Positions 13,588 to 19,925 of a stretch of DNA of 19,925 nt are shown here, one piece after another. The notes beneath the pieces are model-generated. The model saw only the letters and a program-made list of their open reading frames with translations, had not been told where the DNA came from and searched no databases. Source of the DNA: Clostridiales bacterium (lineage in GTDB: Bacteria > Bacillota_E > Sulfobacillia > Sulfobacillales > JAIMBI01); the NCBI GenBank assembly GCA_027318915.1, contig DAHVOH010000060.1:1-19925 (forward strand), given 5' to 3'. Each line of letters starts with the position of its first letter. The stretch's first letter is position 1. Made by a program: the position numbers and the translations under genes.

Positions 13588-15825
13588 TCACGCCGGGGTG
13601 GCGGCCGGCATCGCCTGCAGCACCGCCTCGGGCGCGATGGGCAGGGTGGTCACCCGCGCCCCGCAGGCATCCCGGACCGCATTGGCGATGGCCGCCGCGC
13701 CCGGAATGGCCGGAGGCTCGCCCACACCCTTGGCGCCGAAAGGTCCGTCGGGGGCGGGAACCTCCACCAGCTCCACCTCAATGTCGGGCACATCGTGCGT
13801 GGTGGGCAGCAGATAATCCATGAAGCTGCTCCCCGTCAGCTGTCCCTGGGCGTCGTGGGTCAGCTCCTCCAGGAGGGCGCGGCCGATGCCCTGGGCCACG
13901 CCCCCTTGGATTTGGCCCATCACTTCCCGAGGGTTGAGGGCCCGGCCCACATCCTGCACCGCCACATAGGAGACCACCCGGGTCAGACCGGTCTCCGGAT
14001 CCACCTCCACCTCGGCCAGATGGACGGCAAAGCCGGGGGCCTGCTTGCTCACGGCGCTGCGGCCATGTGCGATGAGCGGGGCGTGGCGGCCGCCGAAACG
14101 CACGGTGCCCGCCGCCAGTTCCGCCACCGCGACGCCCCGTCCGGGCACACCTTTGACCTGCACCACGCCGTTTTGGATGTCCAGGTCTTCGACCGCCGCC
14201 TCCAGCCGCTCCGCCGCCATCTCCAAGATTTGGCGCCGAACCTCCTGCGCCGCGTTCTGCACCGCCACGCCCACGGTGTATGTGGTTTTGCTGCCCCCCG
14301 CCATGCCGGCGTAGGGCGCCTGCGCGGTGTCGGAATAGACGACCCGCACCTGCTCGATGGGAATGCCGAGAACGTCGGCCGCCACCGCGCGAAACGCGCT
14401 GTTGGTGCCGGTGATGTCCACCGAGCCCACCTGCACCACCACCGACCCGTCTCCCTGCACCTGGCAGGCGGCGGCAGCCGGCTCCAAGCCGCCGTTCCAC
14501 CCCCCGACGGCCAAACCGAAGCCGCGCCCCGGCCGCCGCTCGCGATGAATCCACCGGGGATGCTGGGCCATGCGCTCCAGGCACTGCTTGAGTCCGATGC
14601 GCGGCCACGGCCGGCCGCTGGGCTGGGGGTCGCCTTCCTCGGACACGTTCTTGAGGCGAAATTCCAACGGGTCCCATCCCAGTTTCCGGATCAATTCATC
14701 CATGGCCGACTCCAGCGCGAAAAACGCCTGGGGTGCGCCCGGCGCGCGATACGCGCCGTTGGGCGTTTTGTTGGTCAAAACCTCGTAGCCCACCAGATCG
14801 AGATTGGGGCAACGATACGTGGAACCGATGGTGTGGGCCGCCAGACCGGCGGGCGCTCCCCCCTCGGCGCCGCAGTCGAAGATGACCTGCGCGGAAATGG
14901 CCGTGAGCGATCCGTCCCGCCGCCCGCCCAGTTTCACGGTGATGACGGCGCCCGGCCCGGGATTGTTGAGCTGAAAGTCCTGGAGCCGGTCCAAAATCAC
15001 CGAGACCGGCCGCCCCACGGCGCGCGCCAACGCCGCGACCAGCGATTCCAGCAGCACCGTCTTGCCGCCGAAGCCGCCGCCGACGGTGGTGCCCAGCACC
15101 CGGATGTCCTGCAGCGGCAGGTGAAGGTGTTGCGCGACCGCCCGCCGCACCATGAATTGTCCCTGCGTGGAGGTCCAGACCTGAATTTGCCCGCTGACGT
15201 CGACGTCGGCCACGGTCCCGTGCGTCTCCAGATACCCTTGATAGAGCCAGGGTGCCTCAAACGTGTATTCCACCACCGCGTCGGCCTCCCGGAATCCGGC
15301 CGCCGCATCGCCCCGTTGATAGCGGGTCACGTTGGTCACATTGGCGGGCGTATCTTCCACCGCCGCCGCCCCTCCCGCGCTTTCCCCGTGCGCTCCCGCG
15401 TCGGCCGAGGTCTCGAAGCCTTCGCTGCGCACGATGGGCGCGTCCGGCTTCATGGCCTCGCGCACATCCAGCACCGCCGGCAGTTCCTCGTAGTCCACCT
15501 CGACCAACTCCGCGGCGTCTTCCGCCACCGCCGCATTCTCCGCCACCACGACGGCCACCGGCTCACCGACGTAGTAGACTTCGCGATCCGCCAGGAGGCC
15601 GCTGCCCCGGAGCGTCTCGGCCGTATACACCCCGACGACGCCGGGAATCCGGGCCGCCTCCGTGTGCACGGCTCGAATCCGGGCGTGGGCGTGCGGGCTC
15701 AAAATCAATCGGGCATAGGTCATGTGCTTCAAGTCGTAATCGGCCACATACCCCCCGCGGCCCCGGAGTTTGGCCGGTCCTTCCTGACGCGGCAGGGACT
15801 GTCCTATGTAGCGCACCTCATCCAC
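13588..15825 (-). CDS. Molybdopterin-binding subunit of a xanthine dehydrogenase-family hydroxylase
   Basis: A 745-aa large (MoCo) subunit of a molybdenum hydroxylase, enzymes that hydroxylate N-heterocycles or aldehydes with water. The N-terminal a/b-hammerhead domain is seen (IGQSLPRQEGPAKLRGRGGYVAD, AVVVAENAAVAEDAA). The cofactor domains show QGQFMVRRAVA, GGGFGGKT, NGAYRAPGAPQ, GGSKTTYTVG, and GAKGVGEPPAIPG with the presumed catalytic Glu. The loop AYRAPGAPQ is not the AYRCSFR of form I CO dehydrogenase, so CO oxidation is not indicated. I chose GTG at 15825, with GGGGAGG eight bases upstream. No adjacent FAD or 2Fe-2S subunit gene is present, which is unusual. The substrate is unknown. 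Confidence 0.9.
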   Translation of the reverse strand: MDEVRYIGQSLPRQEGPAKLRGRGGYVADYDLKHMTYARLILSPHAHARIRAVHTEAARIPGVVGVYTAETLRGSGLLADREVYYVGEPVAVVVAENAAVAEDAAELVEVDYEELPAVLDVREAMKPDAPIVRSEGFETSADAGAHGESAGGAAAVEDTPANVTNVTRYQRGDAAAGFREADAVVEYTFEAPWLYQGYLETHGTVADVDVSGQIQVWTSTQGQFMVRRAVAQHLHLPLQDIRVLGTTVGGGFGGKTVLLESLVAALARAVGRPVSVILDRLQDFQLNNPGPGAVITVKLGGRRDGSLTAISAQVIFDCGAEGGAPAGLAAHTIGSTYRCPNLDLVGYEVLTNKTPNGAYRAPGAPQAFFALESAMDELIRKLGWDPLEFRLKNVSEEGDPQPSGRPWPRIGLKQCLERMAQHPRWIHRERRPGRGFGLAVGGWNGGLEPAAAACQVQGDGSVVVQVGSVDITGTNSAFRAVAADVLGIPIEQVRVVYSDTAQAPYAGMAGGSKTTYTVGVAVQNAAQEVRRQILEMAAERLEAAVEDLDIQNGVVQVKGVPGRGVAVAELAAGTVRFGGRHAPLIAHGRSAVSKQAPGFAVHLAEVEVDPETGLTRVVSYVAVQDVGRALNPREVMGQIQGGVAQGIGRALLEELTHDAQGQLTGSSFMDYLLPTTHDVPDIEVELVEVPAPDGPFGAKGVGEPPAIPGAAAIANAVRDACGARVTTLPIAPEAVLQAMPAATPA

Positions 15826-15856
15826 CGGCGATTCCTCCCCGACCCAAGTTGCCTCC

Positions 15857-15862
15857 ATCATA
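15857..15862 (-). promoter_or_regulatory. Candidate -10 element of the molybdenum hydroxylase gene
   Basis: TATGAT on the minus strand matches the -10 consensus at five of six positions. It would give a short leader of about 25 nt that includes the GGGGAGG ribosome site. No convincing -35 is visible, so activator dependence is possible. Confidence 0.35.
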
Positions 15863-15879
15863 CCGAAATCCGGCCGTCT

Positions 15880-15913
15880 GCGCCGATGCGGCGGGCAGAA
15901 AGCCGCCGGGCGC
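15880..15913. promoter_or_regulatory. Inverted repeat in the divergent promoter region
   Basis: Nested complementary arms GCGCC...GGCGC (15880-15884/15909-15913) and GCGGC...GCCGC (15888-15892/15902-15906) lie between the divergent hydroxylase and amidohydrolase genes. They sit just upstream of the hydroxylase -10 candidate. A regulator binding site is plausible; GC-rich background makes chance pairing possible. Confidence 0.3.
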
Positions 15914-16007
15914 CCGGATGCGCTCGTCGTGCCCGCTGTCCCGGCCCCGTGTCGGACCCCGCCCCTCCACATTGTCCGCCGCCCGGACCTCCGCTCCGCG
16001 GCGGCGA

Positions 16008-16016
16008 TGGTAGACT
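16008..16016 (+). promoter_or_regulatory. Candidate extended -10 promoter of the amidohydrolase-permease unit
   Basis: TGG followed by TAGACT (16011-16016) matches an extended -10. The same GGTAGACTG string forms the tRNA-Ala -10 candidate at 6967-6975. The predicted transcript would carry a leader of about 84 nt before the ATG at 16107. Confidence 0.35.
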
Positions 16017-16106
16017 GGAACGGACAACGGCCTCGGAGACTTCGGCCGCTCGCGCTCCTGAGCGGCGGGCGCGCCGTCCGCGGTCACCTGGGAAAGGGTG
16101 AAGGCC

Positions 16107-16979
16107 ATGGATTGGGACTCCATTGTGGCGATGGACATGCATGTCCATCTGGCGACCAAGGATTGGGTGGAGGGATCGATGGGGCCCTATCGCGCCTCGG
16201 TGGAACGCTACTTCAACATCCGCATGAACCCTGTCTCGCTGGAGGACATGGTGGAGGAATATCGCCGCGCCCGCGTGGGAGCCCTGCTCTTGGGCTGGGA
16301 CGCCGAGCGCCACACCCGGCGTCCGCCCCTCGCCAACGCGGCCGTGGCCGACATTTGTCGCCGGTATGCCGACGTGTTCTACGGGTTCGGCAGTGTCGAC
16401 CCGCACCGCGCCGACGCTCTCGATCGCGTGCGAGAAGTGGCCGATCTGGGCCTTCTGGGGTTGAAGCTCCATCCCACCCTGCAGGGCTTTGCGCCCGATG
16501 ACCCGAGTTTGGCGCGATTTTTCGAAGAAGCCGCCCGGTTAAACCTCCGCCTGTTGGTCCACACCGGCACCAGCGGCGTCGGTGCGGGCGAGCCGGGGGG
16601 CCAGGGCCTGGCCCTCGACCTGTGCCGGCCCATGCGCTTGGACTCTCTCGCCGCCCGCTATCCCGAGATGCCCATCCTCTTGGCGCATGTGGGGTGGCCG
16701 TGGCACTTGGAGGCGCTGGCCATGGCGCTCCACAAAACCAATGTGTCCATCGATATTTCGGGCTGGAAATATCGCTACCTGCCGCCGGAGGTTCTCCGCG
16801 ACATGAAGGGGCGCCTGTCGCATCAGTTCTGCTTTGGAACCGACTACCCGATGTTTCGCCTCGCCGACCAACTGGCCAGCGTCGATGACCTGGGGCTGGC
16901 GGCGGAGGTCCGCGACCGCCTGCTGAAAGGCAACGCGCGCCGATTTCTGGGTCTGGACGAGCGCACCCCGCCCGCATGA
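16107..16979 (+). CDS. Amidohydrolase_2 (ACMSD-like) metal-dependent hydrolase/decarboxylase
   Basis: A 290-aa TIM-barrel protein of the amidohydrolase 2 family, whose members are mostly decarboxylases or C-C hydrolases. The metal-site pattern is complete: HVH near the N-terminus (MDMHVHL), GLKLHP, His in LLVHTG, His in LAHVGWPWHLEAL, and Asp in FGTDYPMF. The fold ends with LLKGNARRFLGLD, typical of the family. I chose the ATG at 16107; a GTG three codons upstream is the other option, and AAAGG precedes both. Its stop overlaps the permease start as ATGA, so enzyme and transporter are co-expressed. Divergence from the molybdenum hydroxylase suggests a shared pathway, an inference from position. 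Confidence 0.85.
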   Translation: MDWDSIVAMDMHVHLATKDWVEGSMGPYRASVERYFNIRMNPVSLEDMVEEYRRARVGALLLGWDAERHTRRPPLANAAVADICRRYADVFYGFGSVDPHRADALDRVREVADLGLLGLKLHPTLQGFAPDDPSLARFFEEAARLNLRLLVHTGTSGVGAGEPGGQGLALDLCRPMRLDSLAARYPEMPILLAHVGWPWHLEALAMALHKTNVSIDISGWKYRYLPPEVLRDMKGRLSHQFCFGTDYPMFRLADQLASVDDLGLAAEVRDRLLKGNARRFLGLDERTPPA

Positions 16980-18168
16980 CGGACGCGCCGACCGCGCAGC
17001 CCCGTCGGCTGGTGTGGGCGGGCTTGGGCCTGAGCTGGCTGGCGGCCGTCAATTGCCGGGCTCCGTTTGTGGCCACGGGGGCTCTGCTCCCGCTGGTCAT
17101 TCCCGCCCTTCGCCTGTCGTCCGTGACGGCCAGCCTGCTGACGGCGCTGCCGCTGCTGGTGCTCGCCGGCTTGTCGGTGCCGGGCGGGCTGCTGGGCGAC
17201 CGGGTTGGGCCCCGGGTGGTGCTGCTCGGCACGCAACTCCTGATTGCCGTGGGCGGCGGGCTCCGCGGCCTGGCCCACGGCCCGGTCCTGTTCCTGGTCG
17301 GGGTGGGGGTGCTGGGAGCCGGCATCGGCGTCGCCCAGCCCGCGCTGGCCCAAGCGGCCAAATTGTTGGCCGCCGGACGCGAGACGCTCGCCACCACGGT
17401 CTATTCCAACGGACTCGTGCTGGGCGGCCTGCTCGGCTCCGCCCTCTCGGCGCCTCTTCTGCTGCCGTGGGCGGGGGGATCGTGGCGCGGCGTCTTTGGC
17501 CTCTGGGCCATCCTCGGCCTCGTGGCCGGGGGCGGCTGGCTCCTGCTGCCGCTGCCGCACGCGCGGCGGACGCCGCCGGTCCACGTGCAGCGAGCCGAGC
17601 CCGGCGCCTGGTCCATGCCGGGGCTCTGGCCGCTGGTCGTCGTTTTTGCCGCCGAGAGCGCCATCTTTTACGGCCTGGTGACCTGGCTTCCGGACTACTA
17701 TGTCGCCCGCGGCTGGACCGTCGCCCAAGCGGCGGTGCCGGTGAGCGCCCTGTCGGCCGGATCCTGGCGGACGACGTCGTCGACGCGCTGGTGCCCGACC
17801 GCCTGGCAGGTTTCCGCCTCCCGCTGCTGCTCACGGGCCTCGTCGACCTGGCGGCCCAGATGGGTCTTTTGGCGCTGCCGGGCATCGGATGGCTGTGGGC
17901 CGGCATCGTCGGCGCGGGCACCGCCGTCGCGCTGACGTTGGGCATGGCGGCGCCGGCGGTCCTCACGCCGGCCCATCGCACCGGCCGCGTGTCGGGCCTC
18001 ATCCTGGCCATTGGATACGGTGTCGCGATTTTGGGCCCGGTGGGGATTGGCGCCCTGCACCAGTGGGTCGGCACCTTTGCCGCCGGTTTCTGGCTGCTGG
18101 CGCTGCTGGCCGTGGTTTGGGTGGTGGCCGCCTGGCGCCTGCCCCCCATGGCCAGCTCCGGCACCTGA
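16976..18168 (+). pseudogene. CynX/NarK-like MFS permease, frameshifted
   Basis: An inner-membrane major facilitator of the cyanate/nitrate permease type, about 397 aa when the two frames are joined. The first frame (16976 to about 17760) encodes TM1-7, with the MFS motif GGLLGDRVGPRVVLLG between TM2 and TM3. After SALSAG the original frame turns into Ser/Thr/Arg-rich text and stops at 17935. The frame one base back continues ILADDVVDALVPDRLAGFRLPLLLTG and further TM helices to 18168. One base is therefore missing near 17760-17761 (GCCGG|ATCCTG). This could be a true mutation or a read or assembly error; no slippery heptamer is visible. The start overlaps the amidohydrolase stop. The transported substrate is unknown. 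Confidence 0.8.
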
Positions 18169-18198
18169 CTGTCCGCCCCGCCGCCCTGTCCGGTCAAG

Positions 18199-18221
18199 CC
18201 GCCGTCCCAGAACGTCGGCGG
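18199..18221. terminator. Weak hairpin between convergent permease and pxpA genes
   Basis: CCGCCG (18199-18204) and CGGCGG (18216-18221) flank an 11-nt loop in the 66-nt gap between the convergent stop codons. There is no T tract on either side. Position suggests a terminator, sequence support is modest. Confidence 0.3.
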
Positions 18222-18234
18222 GAGCGCGCGGCCG

Positions 18235-19026
18235 TCACGACCCCGACCGGCCCCGGCCGGCTACCACCTCCGCCATCGGTCGCACCGCCACCCCCGCGCT
18301 TTCCAGCGCGGCCCGAATCTCGCTGGCCAAGGCCGCGGCCCCCGGCGTGTCTCCGTGGACAGACAGCGTATCCACCCGAATCGGCGTCCACGTGCCGTCG
18401 ATGGCGCGCACCCGCTGCTCTTGGATCATGGCCACCGCCCGCTCCACCACGTGAAGCGGGTCATGCAGCACCGCTCCCGGCTCCCGTCGCGGCACCAAGG
18501 TTCCATCCGGCCGGTAGGCGCGGTCCGCGTAGGCCTCGTAGGCTACGGTCAGGCCGCCGGCCTCGGCGGCCCGCGCCAACTGACCCCCATAGGCCACGAC
18601 AATCAGACCGGGATCAAAATCGGCGATGGCGGCCACGATGGCATCGGCCAGCGCCCGATCCGAAACGGCCAGATTGTTGAGCTGCCCATGCGGTTTGACG
18701 TGCTGCACGGGGATGCCGGCCCGGCGGCAGAACGCGGCCAGCGCTCCAATCTGATACAGGACGTCGGTCCTTGCCTCCTCCGGCGTGACCGCCAAGTCGC
18801 GCCGACCAAACCCCACCAAGTCCGGAAAGCCGGGATGGGCACCGACCGCCACCTGCAGCCGCGCCGCCTGCTCCACCGTTCGCGCCATGACGCGCGGGTC
18901 GCCGGCGTGAAAGCCGCAGGCGACGTTGGCGGAGGTGACGTGGCCCAGCAGCACCTCGTCGGCGCCCATGGTCCATGCCCCGAAGCTCTCTCCCATGTCG
19001 GAATTGATGTCGACCCTCTCAGACAT
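18235..19026 (-). CDS. pxpA: PxpA, 5-oxoprolinase subunit A (LamB/YcsF family)
   Basis: Part of the PxpABC complex, which uses ATP to open 5-oxoproline (pyroglutamate) to glutamate; cytoplasmic. The 263-aa protein shows the family pattern: VDINSDMGESFG at the N-terminus, SANVACGFHAGDP, VGAHPGFPDLVGFGRR, HVKPHGQLNN, AYEAYADRAYRPDGTLVPR and DTLSVHGDTPGA. I chose the ATG at 19026 because AAGGAGG stands seven bases upstream; an in-frame GTG two codons earlier overlaps that site. It follows pxpC by 36 nt on the same strand, so they form one operon; pxpB presumably lies outside the window. It converges with the broken permease gene. Confidence 0.94.
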   Translation of the reverse strand: MSERVDINSDMGESFGAWTMGADEVLLGHVTSANVACGFHAGDPRVMARTVEQAARLQVAVGAHPGFPDLVGFGRRDLAVTPEEARTDVLYQIGALAAFCRRAGIPVQHVKPHGQLNNLAVSDRALADAIVAAIADFDPGLIVVAYGGQLARAAEAGGLTVAYEAYADRAYRPDGTLVPRREPGAVLHDPLHVVERAVAMIQEQRVRAIDGTWTPIRVDTLSVHGDTPGAAALASEIRAALESAGVAVRPMAEVVAGRGRSGS

Positions 19027-19062
19027 GCCCACTCCTCCTTGCCGGCCAGCATGCCGGCTCCC

Positions 19063-19925
19063 CTATCGCGGTTCCGGCTCCGGCCCCGAGGCTGCTGGCT
19101 CCCACCACACCAGCGGGTCGCCCGCACGCACGGCCTGGCCAGGGGCCGCCGGCACCGCGAGAATCCTTCCCGGCCCCGGGAGCGACACCTCCACTCGACC
19201 GCGGGCCGTCCTGAGCCGCCCCCGCCACGGGCTCGGACCCCGTTCCCCCTCCCCGTCGGGCCGCCCTCCCACCGCCTCTATCACACCGTCCCGCGGCGCC
19301 GACACCATGAGGGGCCAGCCGCGCCCGCGCGCGGGCGCGCGGGCGAGCCGCGTCTGCAGGGCGATGCGGGCGTCGTGGGCCGCATCCAACGTCATCGCGC
19401 GCAGCCGGAACTGCTCGCCCGGACGATATTGGGCCAACGCCGGCCAATAGGCCGTGGGCACATGACCGAGCACCGGATACCCTCCGACGCTTCCCCGCGC
19501 CTTCAGCAGGATCAGCACCTCGCCGGCCGGCGTCACCTCCACGCTGCCGATGGCGATGCCTTCCGAGACCTCACTGCCTCCCACCTGCCCACCGACGGCC
19601 AGACGCTCCTCTAGCCGGATGCCGACCCGGTTGGATCGCGGACTGACTGTCACCGGCCGCTCCAGCAGGGGCGCCAGCAGCGACGCCCAACCGGGGCGGG
19701 GCACCACCCCCACCACCGGGGGGCGCCAGAGCGTCGACACCGGCGCCAGCAGCGGGTCTTGCGGCGGCGCGGGTCCGGTCGCGATCCGGTCCCCCGCCCG
19801 CAGGGCCCGGCCTTCGAACCCTCCGAACCCCGCCTCCACATCGGTGCTCCGACTGCCCAGCACCGGCTCCGCGCACAGACCACCGGCAAAGGCCAGATAC
19901 GCGCGGGCGCCCCGCCGGGGTCCGG
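19063..19925 (-). CDS. pxpC: PxpC, 5-oxoprolinase subunit C, with C-terminal extension (5' end outside window)
   Basis: Biotin-dependent carboxyltransferase-family (allophanate hydrolase subunit 2-like) subunit of 5-oxoprolinase. The frame is open to the window edge and reads GARAYLAFAGGLCAEPVLGSRSTDVEAGFGGFEGRAL, the family core. VSPRSNRVGIRLE, SEGIAIGSVEVTPAGEVLILLKARGSVGGYPVLG and PGEQFRLRAMTLDAAH then match the normal C-terminal end. The N-terminal roughly 100 residues are missing. About 91 residues continue past the usual end (19063-19338). This part contains VSAPRDGVIEAVGG and LPGPGRILAVPAAPGQAVRAGDPLVWWE, reminiscent of a lipoyl/biotinyl hairpin but lacking the modifiable Lys. It lies upstream of pxpA in the same operon. 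Confidence 0.9.
   Translation of the reverse strand, partial: GPRRGARAYLAFAGGLCAEPVLGSRSTDVEAGFGGFEGRALRAGDRIATGPAPPQDPLLAPVSTLWRPPVVGVVPRPGWASLLAPLLERPVTVSPRSNRVGIRLEERLAVGGQVGGSEVSEGIAIGSVEVTPAGEVLILLKARGSVGGYPVLGHVPTAYWPALAQYRPGEQFRLRAMTLDAAHDARIALQTRLARAPARGRGWPLMVSAPRDGVIEAVGGRPDGEGERGPSPWRGRLRTARGRVEVSLPGPGRILAVPAAPGQAVRAGDPLVWWEPAASGPEPEPR

Noticed and set aside
13588..15825. Form I carbon monoxide dehydrogenase large subunit (CoxL)
   Set aside because: The diagnostic AYRCSFR loop is replaced by AYRAPGAPQ, and coxM and coxS are not adjacent.
13795..16101. Long plus-strand open frame opposite the molybdenum hydroxylase
   Set aside because: Antisense frame with histidine/arginine-rich composition and no recognisable domain, while the minus strand encodes a complete molybdopterin subunit.
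1..19925. CRISPR arrays, insertion sequences, prophage, toxin-antitoxin or defence genes
   Set aside because: I looked for spaced direct repeats, transposase or integrase motifs and paired small ORFs and saw none; the only regular direct repeat is the MraZ operator.

Overview
The window is chromosomal DNA of a high-GC bacterium. GC is clearly above 60% by eye and third codon positions are GC-rich throughout. It contains no plasmid, phage, IS or CRISPR signature. The division and wall cluster runs mraZ, rsmH, ftsL-like, a PBP with two C-terminal PASTA domains, murE with the DNPR motif (meso-diaminopimelate type), then murF. That order, with strong AAGGAGG-type ribosome sites, fits a high-GC Bacillota lineage (Symbiobacterium, Thermaerobacter or Sulfobacillus-like). 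This placement is inferred from gene content only.

Layout. 1-6820, minus strand: a dcw cluster of six genes; murF runs off the left edge. A promoter and three GTGGG direct repeats with a 10-nt period, the known MraZ operator type, lie just upstream of mraZ. 6946-7130, plus strand: a promoter and tRNA-Ala(CGC). The tRNA converges on an ACT-domain NAD-type malic enzyme (7191-8618, minus), with a perfect bidirectional terminator between them. 8619-9113 holds the malic enzyme promoter and one doubtful 62-codon ORF. 9114-13106, minus strand: an MDR quinone-oxidoreductase-like protein, an amidase, an unrecognised 138-aa protein and a HAD phosphatase. 13133-13575, plus strand: a promoter, a single-RRM RNA-binding protein and its terminator.

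13588-18168 is an accessory-looking catabolic block. A molybdopterin-binding hydroxylase subunit (minus) has no FAD or 2Fe-2S partner gene beside it. It diverges from an ACMSD-like amidohydrolase that overlaps a CynX/NarK-like MFS permease by ATGA. The permease reading frame is broken by an apparent one-base deletion near 17760. 18235-19925, minus strand: pxpA and the 3' part of pxpC, two subunits of the 5-oxoprolinase. PxpC here carries an unusual C-terminal extension that resembles a lipoyl/biotinyl-like fold without the modifiable lysine.

The left third makes peptidoglycan precursor and the septal synthase. The right half suggests scavenging of amides, 5-oxoproline and possibly N-heterocycles, feeding central metabolism, with malic enzyme making pyruvate. 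The strongest candidates for novelty are the PxpC extension, the orphan molybdenum hydroxylase beside the amidohydrolase and permease, and the unrecognised 138-aa protein coupled to the amidase. I did not find a clear-cut new defence or mobile system.
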